Assembly (NCBI GenBank): GCA_002293605.1 | Contig: DBDO01000028.1 | Location: 1-6,167, forward strand | Direction: 5' to 3' | DNA length: 6,167 nt | Source: Desulfovibrionaceae bacterium UBA930 | GTDB taxonomy: Bacteria > Desulfobacterota > Desulfovibrionia > Desulfovibrionales > Desulfovibrionaceae | Shown: positions 1 to 4,679 of the stretch, in pieces | How the letters are laid out: every line of letters starts with the position of its first letter | Numbering within the stretch: the first letter of the stretch is position 1 | The notes under the pieces: generated by a model | What the model was told of the DNA's origin: nothing | Databases searched by the model: none | Seen by the model: only the letters and a program-made list of their open reading frames with translations | Made by a program: the position numbers and the translations under genes

Positions 1-28
1 GGCAAAAAGACACTCGTGACGACACCGC

Positions 29-625
29 CTAGCGCTCGGGCCAGCCGATGGACTGCACAATACGAATGCTGTAGCCCGCAGGCAGCCTGAGTTTGCCCTC
101 CAGCCTGTTCGTCTCCGAACCCTTGACCACATTGCCAAGGCCGACTGAGGCGCAGAACAGGGCGGCGTTCTGCGTCACACTGCCCGCGTGAAAGCCGCCC
201 CAGGGGTCCTTTTCCGGCGTTGCCACAAGCAGGGTCAGCGGCGCGCCCCTGAACACGCTTCTGACATCTTCCTTCAAGCAGGGTATGAGCGCGTTCTTCT
301 CGGCCTCATAGAGCCACACGCCGTCCTGCCTGACCACATAGAGCTGCACTTCCTGGGAATTTCTGGCTGTAGGGGCGGTTCTTTTGCCGTTTTCCCTGTT
401 GATGCCCCAACTCGCCCACAAGAGATCGCTCAAGGCTTGCTCCGAAATGGGCTTGTCGCTGAAGGATCGGGTCGTCTGCCGCGCTTTCAGGGCGTCCATC
501 AAGGGCATGCCGCCGCTCATCCGCGGGGCGGGCAGGGAGTGGGCCTCAGTCGGAGCCGCTGCCCCGACCGGCAGGGCGACAACAAGGCTCAAGACAAGGG
601 CCAATAGCAGGCTTGGTGTTTTCAT
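29..625 (-). CDS. Exported nitroreductase-family (SagB/ThcOx-like) protein
   Basis: The 198-residue product is probably an FMN-dependent oxidoreductase of the nitroreductase fold, closest in feel to the SagB/ThcOx dehydrogenase branch; its substrate is unknown. Residues 1-23 look like a Sec signal peptide: Lys2, a long Leu/Val/Ala core, then GAAA with likely cleavage after Ala22 or Ala23. The fold starts near residue 40. RQTTRSF (49-55) matches the Arg-rich FMN-phosphate motif near the N-terminus of this family, and PTARNSQEV (85-93) is the usual second conserved segment. A Gly/Asn-rich helix (GSVTQNAALFCASVGLGN) and a C-terminal IGWPER follow. A longer frame reaches position 796, but the start at 625 is preferred because AAGGAG (635-640) lies just upstream and the signal peptide begins there. 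It is transcribed divergently from the cupin gene. A flavin enzyme with a Sec-type rather than a twin-arginine signal is unusual. The family is fairly sure; the sub-family and role are inference. Confidence 0.85.
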   Translation of the reverse strand: MKTPSLLLALVLSLVVALPVGAAAPTEAHSLPAPRMSGGMPLMDALKARQTTRSFSDKPISEQALSDLLWASWGINRENGKRTAPTARNSQEVQLYVVRQDGVWLYEAEKNALIPCLKEDVRSVFRGAPLTLLVATPEKDPWGGFHAGSVTQNAALFCASVGLGNVVKGSETNRLEGKLRLPAGYSIRIVQSIGWPER

Positions 626-740
626 CGCGCTCTTCTCCTTGTATAGTTGTCCCACCCTACCCTGCGGCCCGGTAAAAGTCACTCGACCCGGCGGCAGGAG
701 TGGAAGAAAGACAGACAACACCCAGTATAAGGAGGGCAAC
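626..740. promoter_or_regulatory. Divergent intergenic region between nitroreductase and cupin genes
   Basis: This 115-base spacer must hold the control signals for both divergent genes. The ribosome binding sites are clear: AAGGAG at 635-640 on the minus strand and AAGGAGG at 729-735 on the plus strand. I could not find a convincing -35/-10 pair in either direction. The TATA-like strings TATACA (minus) and TATAAG (plus) sit against the ribosome binding sites and are too close to the starts to be ordinary -10 boxes. Confidence 0.45.
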
Positions 741-1118
741 ATGTTTCTTTTTACCAGGGAAGAACGCGTGGAACGCAAGGCCCCGGAACCCGGCAAACGT
801 CTTGCCGCCGTCTATTTTGACGCGGCTGATGTGCCGGGCGCGCACATGAGCATGGCCGAGGTCCGCTTTCCGCCCGGAGAGCTGGGACCGCTCCATGAGC
901 ACGAGCATGAAGTCGAACTGTACTACTGCCTTGAAGGCGAGGGGACGGTCATATGCGCGGGCACGGCCTTTCGCCTGAGCAAGGGCGCGGCCCTGTATGT
1001 GCCGCCGAAGACGCCGCACGAAACGAGAAACGATGGCCCCGGCGATTTCGTCTTTCTTGCCATTTTCGCGCCCTGCATGCCCTTGTCCGCCATGCGGTCC
1101 TGGAAAAGGAGTGAGTAG
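741..1118 (+). CDS. Small single-domain cupin protein
   Basis: The 125-residue product is a one-domain cupin (cupin_2 type), a beta-barrel that usually binds a metal ion; ligand and reaction cannot be read from the sequence. Both family motifs fit. Motif 1 spans Gly46 to Gly66, with His52, His54 and Glu59 as predicted metal ligands at the canonical spacing G-x5-HxH-x4-E-x6-G. Motif 2 spans Gly82 to Asn97, with Pro88, His93 as the fourth ligand, and Asn97; the usual Gly after Pro is replaced by Lys90. There is no signal peptide, so it is probably cytoplasmic. ATG at 741 is chosen over a longer frame because AAGGAGG (729-735) lies 5 bases upstream and the cupin fold fits the shorter protein. 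The gene diverges from the nitroreductase gene and is followed by a hairpin terminator. It could be a small isomerase, a sugar- or acid-binding protein, or a regulator. Confidence 0.88.
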   Translation: MFLFTREERVERKAPEPGKRLAAVYFDAADVPGAHMSMAEVRFPPGELGPLHEHEHEVELYYCLEGEGTVICAGTAFRLSKGAALYVPPKTPHETRNDGPGDFVFLAIFAPCMPLSAMRSWKRSE

Positions 1119-1136
1119 CCGACACCGCCTAATGCT

Positions 1137-1166
1137 CTCACACATTCTGCCGATAAGCCCTATACG
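1137..1166 (+). promoter_or_regulatory. Possible weak promoter for the FlgO-like operon
   Basis: CTCACA (1137-1142) and TATACG (1161-1166) each match four of six bases of the sigma-70 -35 and -10 consensus, with an 18-base spacer. A start near 1173 would fall inside the terminator hairpin, so the operon transcript would carry only its 3' half. This is the best candidate I see in the short gap before the operon, but the match is weak. Confidence 0.2.
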
Positions 1167-1200
1167 CACGCTGCCACTGCGGCAGGCGTGAACGTTTTTT
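1165..1200 (+). terminator. Intrinsic terminator after the cupin gene
   Basis: CACGCTGCC (1167-1175) pairs with GGCA-G-GCGTG (1181-1190) with one bulged G and the loop ACTGC, giving a 9-bp GC-rich stem. Four bases later comes a run of six T (1195-1200). It begins 47 bases after the cupin stop and ends 18 bases before the preferred start of the next gene, so it could also act in the leader of the following operon. Confidence 0.7.
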
Positions 1201-1218
1201 ATGGCGCAGGAGCCCCAG

Positions 1219-1986
1219 ATGCGAAGCCCCGCTCTTCTTCTTTATATAGCGATCCTCTTGCCGATCGCGCTTGCCGCCTGCTCCTCCAAGGTGTCGGACA
1301 AAGACTTTGTTCATAGCGCCAAGGAGCGGCCCAAGACAAAGTCTCAAAGGATCGAGGGGGTGAAATTCACCGCCCCGGACCCGGACTATGCCGATGCGCG
1401 CGAACTCAAGCTCAAGGTGCGCGAACTTGGCGACCAGTTGGTGGCGGACATGCGCGATTGCTCCTTGCAGGGGCTTGTCGCTCTGCCCACCTCTTTCGTC
1501 AATCTGAACAACTTCAATGAAACCTCAGCCTTTGGCAGACTTATCGGAGAGCAGCTTTTTTACGAGTTGAACCAGCGCGGCTATCCCGTGCGGGAATACA
1601 GAATGTCCGGCAATATCCAGCCCAAGGAAAAGGCGGGAGAGTTCGCCCTTTCGCGCGAGCTCGGTGCCATTTCAACGAAGTCCGGCGGCGCGGTGCTCAT
1701 AGCGGGCACATACGCGCAGGCCGCCAACGCGGTATTTGTGAACGCGCGCCTGATCAGGCCGCAGGATGGCCGGGTGATCCGCACCGCAAACCTGGTAATT
1801 GAGTCCAACCCGACCATTCTGGCCATGCTGGGCGCACGATCCAAAAAAGGCGCGAGCGGCAAAAAGGGCACAGGCATGAGCTTTGCCGATGGTACAATGC
1901 GGATTCGCGACTTTGATACCGCCATGCACCCGCCGCTGCCAAAGGAAAAGCTGACGGCTATAGATCGGGGTGAGGATATACACTGA
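1219..1986 (+). CDS. FlgO-domain outer-membrane lipoprotein
   Basis: The 255-residue lipoprotein carries a FlgO-like domain. Residues 1-20 are a lipoprotein signal with lipobox Leu-Ala-Ala-Cys (18-21); Ser-Ser follow the Cys, with no Asp at +2, which fits outer-membrane sorting. The domain covers about 65-205 and shows the family marks: a strand ending in LPTSFVNLNNFNETSAFGR (89-107), a helix EQLFYELNQRGYPVREYR, GEFALSREL (140-148), IAGTY (161-165) and VNARLIRPQDGRVI (174-187). A basic Lys/Gly linker (209-218) and an unassigned tail follow. In Vibrio, FlgO is a flagellum-associated outer-membrane protein, but many FlgO-domain proteins lie outside flagellar loci and no flagellar gene is visible here. 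An ATG at 1201 is also in frame; 1219 is preferred because AGGAG (1208-1212) sits six bases upstream, while a T-run precedes 1201. The stop overlaps the next start in TGATG. Confidence 0.85.
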   Translation: MRSPALLLYIAILLPIALAACSSKVSDKDFVHSAKERPKTKSQRIEGVKFTAPDPDYADARELKLKVRELGDQLVADMRDCSLQGLVALPTSFVNLNNFNETSAFGRLIGEQLFYELNQRGYPVREYRMSGNIQPKEKAGEFALSRELGAISTKSGGAVLIAGTYAQAANAVFVNARLIRPQDGRVIRTANLVIESNPTILAMLGARSKKGASGKKGTGMSFADGTMRIRDFDTAMHPPLPKEKLTAIDRGEDIH

Positions 1987-2258
1987 TGAAACAGCTCTCA
2001 GGCATAGCACTTTTGGCCCTGCTTCTGCTCGGTTGCGCAAGCAAGGAGCCGGACCCGAGGACAAAACCCGCGCCCCTGCACAACGCCAACACCCTCTGGC
2101 ATTTGCAGGTCGGGCGCGACTACGCGGGACAGGGCCGCTATGAACTGGCCAGGGAACACCTGCTTATGGCCCTGGCCTCCAACAGCGACCCCCATATGCG
2201 CGGCAGAGTGCAGCACGAACTCAAAAGCGTGGATGCCATGATACACACAGAACGGTGA
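1986..2258 (+). CDS. Small TPR-like lipoprotein
   Basis: The product is a 90-residue lipoprotein. Residues 1-16 are a short signal with lipobox Leu-Leu-Gly-Cys (14-17), so Cys17 should carry the lipid. A Pro-rich stretch (22-30) leads to one helical hairpin at about 35-68 with a TPR-like pattern: Val42, Gly43, Tyr46, Gly50, Ala55, Leu59, Ala62. A final amphipathic helix (70-86) could cap it. One TPR unit suggests a small adaptor or docking protein at the membrane. The ATG overlaps the preceding stop by one base, and a GGGGTGAGG-type ribosome binding site lies about ten bases upstream, so translation is probably coupled to the FlgO lipoprotein. The gene lies between two FlgO-like genes, so a shared complex is a reasonable guess. 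The specific family is not recognised. Confidence 0.8.
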   Translation: MKQLSGIALLALLLLGCASKEPDPRTKPAPLHNANTLWHLQVGRDYAGQGRYELAREHLLMALASNSDPHMRGRVQHELKSVDAMIHTER

Positions 2259-2266
2259 GCTTTTTT

Positions 2267-2908
2267 ATGAACACTATCGCAATCCGCAGCATCTTCCGGC
2301 CAGGCCCCGTCCTTGCCCTCCGGATGCTTTTATGGGGACTCGCCCTTTTTTGCTGCGTCCCCCACGCCTTTGCCGCAACCGTGCCCCAGGCGGCCTCGGC
2401 CGCAGGGCGGGAAATGGATCGCCAGGCCCTTGCCCGGCTCGGCCAGGATGAAACACCCGCCAAGGGCATTTCCCTGTGCGTCACCACGCCTGTGGACAAC
2501 GGCGATCTGACGGTCTCCAATGCCCTGGCCCGTCAAATGCAGGAAGAAGTCGCCCGCTGGTTCGTGCAGGCCGGGTATACGGTGCTTGAAATCCGAAAAG
2601 GCGCGGATATTCTCTCCGAGCCAGCAACAGGCGAAATGCTCCTGACCAGGGAAGAGCGGCTGCTCGGCAACCGCAAGGTGACCAGCACCGCCATTATCGC
2701 GGGCACCTATACGGTGGCGCTCGACCATGTGCGCTTCAACATCCGTATGGTGCGCACAAAAAACCGGGAGGTGCTGGCCATGTCCACCGTTACCCTGCCC
2801 ATGAACAGGGAAATAGCGGCCCTGACGAGAAGGGGCGGTACGGGCAGGGGCGGGGATTTGCTCGGCGGTACGCCGATTATGCCGACAGTTGTAACTTTGC
2901 TGCCTTAA
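2267..2908 (+). CDS. Secreted FlgO-like protein, second paralogue
   Basis: The 213-residue product appears to be a diverged relative of the FlgO lipoprotein two genes upstream. Residues 1-36 are a signal peptide with hydrophobic core LLWGLALFCC and cleavage motif Ala-Phe-Ala before Ala37; there is no proper lipobox, so it should be soluble in the periplasm or bound to a partner. The domain at about 66-187 parallels the first copy: QEEVARWFVQAGYTVLEIRK against EQLFYELNQRGYPVREYR, GEMLLTREE (122-130) against GEFALSREL, IIAGTY (143-148) against LIAGTY, and VRFNIRMVR (155-163) against VFVNARLIR. A Gly/Arg-rich tail follows (189-202). ATG at 2267 is chosen with GGTGAG (2254-2259) as a modest ribosome binding site; a GTG at 2255 overlapping the previous stop is an alternative that adds four residues. 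It appears to be the last gene of the operon. FlgO-likeness is well supported by eye; the function is not known. Confidence 0.75.
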   Translation: MNTIAIRSIFRPGPVLALRMLLWGLALFCCVPHAFAATVPQAASAAGREMDRQALARLGQDETPAKGISLCVTTPVDNGDLTVSNALARQMQEEVARWFVQAGYTVLEIRKGADILSEPATGEMLLTREERLLGNRKVTSTAIIAGTYTVALDHVRFNIRMVRTKNREVLAMSTVTLPMNREIAALTRRGGTGRGGDLLGGTPIMPTVVTLLP

Positions 2909-3033
2909 AAAACGCTGATTTATTTCCCTTTGGCTGCGTTGCTCGGGTTTTCCCTCCGGGGGCAGGACCAAAGAGTCCAGCCCCCATCAGGAAATTCCCT
3001 CGTGCCTTGCCAAAGGAAAAAACTCAGCGTTTT
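2909..3033. repeat. Long nested palindrome between convergent genes (bidirectional terminator or palindromic repeat element)
   Basis: The left arm starts right after one stop codon (2906-2908) and the right arm ends just before the converging one (3035-3037). AAAACGCTGA (2909-2918) pairs with TCAGCGTTTT (3024-3033). The arms continue with a few mismatches through TTTATTTCCCTTTGGC (2919-2934) and GCCAAAGGAAAAAAC (3009-3023). A second level pairs GGGTTTTCC (2945-2953) with GGAAATTCCC (2990-2999). The core is a near-perfect hairpin: GGGGGC-A-GGAC (2958-2968), loop CAAAGA, then GTCC-A-GCCCCC (2975-2985). The ends carry A-runs and T-runs on both strands, so termination in both directions is plausible, but the arms are far longer than usual for an intrinsic terminator. 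A dispersed palindromic or MITE-like element is the alternative. Confidence 0.7.
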
Positions 3034-3034
3034 C

Positions 3035-3970
3035 CTAGTTTAAGATGTAGCGCATGGGATTCACCGGCGTACCATTAAGGATGACCTCATAGTGCAGGTG
3101 CGGGCCGGTGCTGCGCCCGGTATTGCCGAGTGCGCCGATCACATCCCCCCGCTGCACGTAGTCGCCCGGCTTGACCAGGGTTTTTTGCAAATGCCCGTAG
3201 CGGGTTGCTATGCCGTTGCCGTGATCCACAATAATGCAGATGCCGTATGCGCCGTCAGGCCCGGAAAAAGTGACCGCCCCACGGGCCGGTGAGCGGATGG
3301 GCGTGCCCACCCGGTTGGAAATATCCAGGCCCTTGTGCATGGTGGTGCCCCCGGCAAGGGGGGCGCGCCGCCGTCCGAAACCGGAGGTGACAAAGCCTTT
3401 GGCGGGCCAGATGGACGGGGTGGAAAGCAGGGAGTCTTTATTTTCAAGCAAAAGCCCGGCCAGGGTCTGCTGGTCCACTTCTTCGGTTCTCACGTTCCCC
3501 GCCAGATCGTCCACCAGGGAGTGCAGGCGCATCAGGAAGAGTTCGCGATGCCGCGAAAAAAGGATGGGGCGGCTCCCCTCCATGCCGGGTGCCGCAACCG
3601 GCGTTCCTTCCGCTGCGGCGGCTTCGGCCTCGGCTTCAGCCGAGGCATCGGCGGGGTCTTTGTCCACGTTCATGAGCACGCGAAGCTTGGAGTCAAACTG
3701 CCGCACACGGGAAAGATCCTGCTCCAGGCTGCGCAGCTTGCCAAGCAGGCTGACGACCTGACTGTCGTGCGAACGGATGATCTTGTGCGCCTCTTCCAGT
3801 TCCGCTTCCAGAACCCCGGACCTGGTATAAAAACCCCAGAGAAAAACGCACAGACCGGCAAGCCCGAACAGCAACAGAAAAAAGGAGAGGCCGAGCCAGC
3901 CCCTGATCCGCAGGTTGCGGGAACCGCCTTCGCGGTCCTTGAATATGACGATGTGATACTTTTTAAACAA
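3035..3970 (-). CDS. Membrane-anchored M23 family metallopeptidase
   Basis: The 311-residue protein has a peptidoglycan-endopeptidase domain of the M23 (lysostaphin/LytM) family. A basic cytoplasmic N-terminus (1-24) leads to one membrane helix (about 25-47). A predicted coiled coil (about 53-100) and an Ala/Glu-rich linker (107-122) follow. The catalytic domain (about 187-311) keeps all the expected residues: His212 and Asp216 (HKGLD), Gly-His-Leu at 259-261, and His291-Leu-His293. It is therefore probably an active Zn enzyme, or at least not an obviously degenerate one of the EnvC/NlpD activator kind. It should act in the periplasm on peptide cross-links. The start is TTG at 3970: an in-frame TAG lies nine codons upstream with no ATG or GTG between, and AAAGG (3980-3984) is a weak ribosome binding site nine bases away. 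It lies 24 bases after a small membrane-protein gene, in the same frame and probably the same operon. Confidence 0.93.
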   Translation of the reverse strand: MFKKYHIVIFKDREGGSRNLRIRGWLGLSFFLLLFGLAGLCVFLWGFYTRSGVLEAELEEAHKIIRSHDSQVVSLLGKLRSLEQDLSRVRQFDSKLRVLMNVDKDPADASAEAEAEAAAAEGTPVAAPGMEGSRPILFSRHRELFLMRLHSLVDDLAGNVRTEEVDQQTLAGLLLENKDSLLSTPSIWPAKGFVTSGFGRRRAPLAGGTTMHKGLDISNRVGTPIRSPARGAVTFSGPDGAYGICIIVDHGNGIATRYGHLQKTLVKPGDYVQRGDVIGALGNTGRSTGPHLHYEVILNGTPVNPMRYILN

Positions 3971-3994
3971 GGCAAAAGGCCTTTGGAAACAGCC

Positions 3995-4168
3995 CTAAGG
4001 CTTGCGTTTCTTATCCAGCATCGCATGCGTGAGCCCGGCGAGAAAACCGGCGGCAGCACCCATACCAACGGCAATAAACATATTTTCCGTCAGACCGAAA
4101 ATGGCGCTGAAGGCACCCAGGGCACCGCCGATAAGAATTCCCCTGACAAGACGATCTCCAGGTCCCAT
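3995..4168 (-). CDS. Small two-helix membrane protein
   Basis: The 57-residue product is an inner-membrane protein of unknown family. After a short hydrophilic N-terminus it has two Gly/Ala-rich hydrophobic helices, about 9-28 (from LVRGILIGGALGAF) and about 31-51 (MFIAVGMGAAAGFLAGL), and a strongly basic tail ending DKKRKP, which should lie in the cytoplasm. The glycine spacing resembles that of small helix-packing or Gly-zipper proteins. ATG at 4168 is chosen because AAGGA (4174-4178) lies five bases upstream and the protein begins sensibly there; a longer frame to 4243 adds a segment with no such support. The M23 peptidase gene follows after 24 bases on the same strand, so the two are probably co-transcribed and the small protein may assist or anchor the peptidase. 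That link rests on position only. Confidence 0.7.
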   Translation of the reverse strand: MGPGDRLVRGILIGGALGAFSAIFGLTENMFIAVGMGAAAGFLAGLTHAMLDKKRKP

Positions 4169-4184
4169 ACTCTTCCTTGAATAG

Positions 4185-4331
4185 TGCGCCGGGCAAAAAC
4201 AGGCATTGTTCTTGCGCAGCGGGCCTTGCAGCCGGTTTGCCAAACACAGAAGCTTTTCTCATATCATAACAAGGGTCAGCTCAAAAGGGCTTTTTCCAGC
4301 CCCTTATCGCTGCGCAAGGGCAAAAACAGGC
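4185..4331. repeat. Direct repeat pair with embedded inverted repeat
   Basis: GGGCAAAAACAGGC occurs exactly at 4191-4204 and 4318-4331, and the match extends leftwards through TGCGC with a one-base indel (4185-4204 and 4311-4331). In addition CTTGCGCAGCG (4211-4221) is the exact reverse complement of CGCTGCGCAAG (4308-4318). The pair sits upstream of the minus-strand gene starting at 4168. They could be regulator sites, ends of a small duplication, or remnants of a repeat element. Confidence 0.6.
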
Positions 4332-4349
4332 TCTTTTTCGCTTTTGAGA

Positions 4350-4383
4350 TTGCAAAATTTAATATAATGATTCCAATATAATG
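4350..4383 (+). promoter_or_regulatory. Twin TATAAT boxes, candidate promoter
   Basis: Perfect -10 hexamers lie at 4363-4368 and 4377-4382 inside a 9-base direct repeat AATATAATG (4361-4369 and 4375-4383). The -35 side is weak: TTGAGA (4344-4349) is only 13 bases from the first box and TTGCAA (4350-4355) is 21 bases from the second. Either box could start a plus-strand transcript in the region about 4375-4390. Confidence 0.45.
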
Positions 4384-4506
4384 CCTGTAGCATTGCAGCT
4401 TATGGCAATAAAAAAAGAGCGGACTACAGGTTTCTTCCAGCTATTCTTTTCCGCAAAAAGCAGTAAGGCTGTCTCCGGGTTCCGCCTCGGGAGCGGCTGT
4501 TTTTTG
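4376..4506 (+). ncRNA. Candidate small RNA or terminated leader
   Basis: This stretch has the build of a free-standing short transcript: TATAAT boxes at its start and a strong intrinsic terminator at its end. Between them CCTGTAG (4384-4390) pairs exactly with CTACAGG (4424-4430), enclosing a small hairpin ATTGC/GCAAT (4392-4396 and 4405-4409) and an A-rich strand. A start at about 4375 would give roughly 130 bases. No protein gene on the plus strand precedes the terminator, which is the main reason to suspect an RNA gene. Alternatively it is a leader of the CofD-like gene whose terminator acts as an attenuator 173 bases before the start. No known RNA family was recognised. Both the ends and its existence are inference. 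Confidence 0.35.
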
Positions 4507-4507
4507 T
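4468..4507 (+). terminator. Intrinsic terminator, no upstream protein gene on its strand
   Basis: GCTG-t-CTCCGGG (4468-4479) pairs with CTC-g-GGAGCGGC (4486-4497) with one bulge on each side and the loop TTCCGC, followed by TG and a T-run (4500-4505). An outer helix CAAAAAGCAG (4454-4463) with CTGTTTTTTG (4497-4506) could form instead of the lowest pairs, which would make the structure partly bidirectional. Confidence 0.75.
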
Positions 4508-4679
4508 AAAAGTATTTGTTCCTGTTCTTTGTCATGCCGAAAAAATTCCCTGGGGCGGAACCCGCCCTGGCAAAAGGCGGCCTTTATCAGAAGAGTCCGA
4601 AGGGCGGAGTTCTGCGGCGGATTTTGGGACAGTTGAAGCGCCTTCTGGACAGAGCCGCAGCGAGCGGATACAAAGCGAC

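Larger units (their letters stand above)
4169..4679. other. 511-base spacer without a convincing protein gene
   Basis: This gap separates the minus-strand membrane protein/M23 pair from the plus-strand CofD-like gene. Its first half (4185-4331) holds paired direct and inverted repeats. The middle (4340-4440) is clearly AT-richer than the genes and holds two TATAAT boxes and a stem-loop. An intrinsic terminator lies at 4468-4507. The last part (4508-4679) is the presumed 5' region of the CofD-like gene, with two small hairpins: GGGCGG-AAC-CCGCCC (4553-4567) and AAAGG-CGG-CCTTT (4573-4585). No clear promoter was found for the minus-strand gene starting at 4168. No known riboswitch class was recognised. 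Confidence 0.6.

Noticed and set aside
2330..2971. 213-codon minus-strand frame opposite the second FlgO-like gene
   Set aside because: It runs into the palindrome, has no recognisable domain, and is antisense to a gene with a signal peptide and a FlgO-like domain.
1938..3020. 13-base repeat TGCCAAAGGAAAA at 1938-1950 and 3008-3020
   Set aside because: One copy is inside the FlgO lipoprotein gene and the other in the palindrome arm; a 13-base match is expected by chance at about this frequency.
3335..4180. 281-codon plus-strand frame opposite the M23 peptidase gene
   Set aside because: It is antisense to a gene with intact catalytic motifs. Its length follows from the GC-rich codon pattern, and no family is recognisable.
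4283..4305. Hairpin AAAAGGGCT/AGCCCCTT with four T on the minus strand
   Set aside because: The T tail is too short on the minus strand and absent on the plus strand, and no gene ends here, so it is not called a terminator.
4184..4381. 65-codon plus-strand frame starting at GTG 4184
   Set aside because: No ribosome binding site, a composition unlike a real protein, and it runs across repeats and the AT-rich promoter area.
4381..4509. 42-codon open frame on the plus strand from ATG at 4381 to TAA at 4507, running through the terminator
   Set aside because: No ribosome binding site precedes the ATG, the ATG overlaps a TATAAT box, and the frame's last third is encoded by the terminator hairpin, so coding is unlikely.
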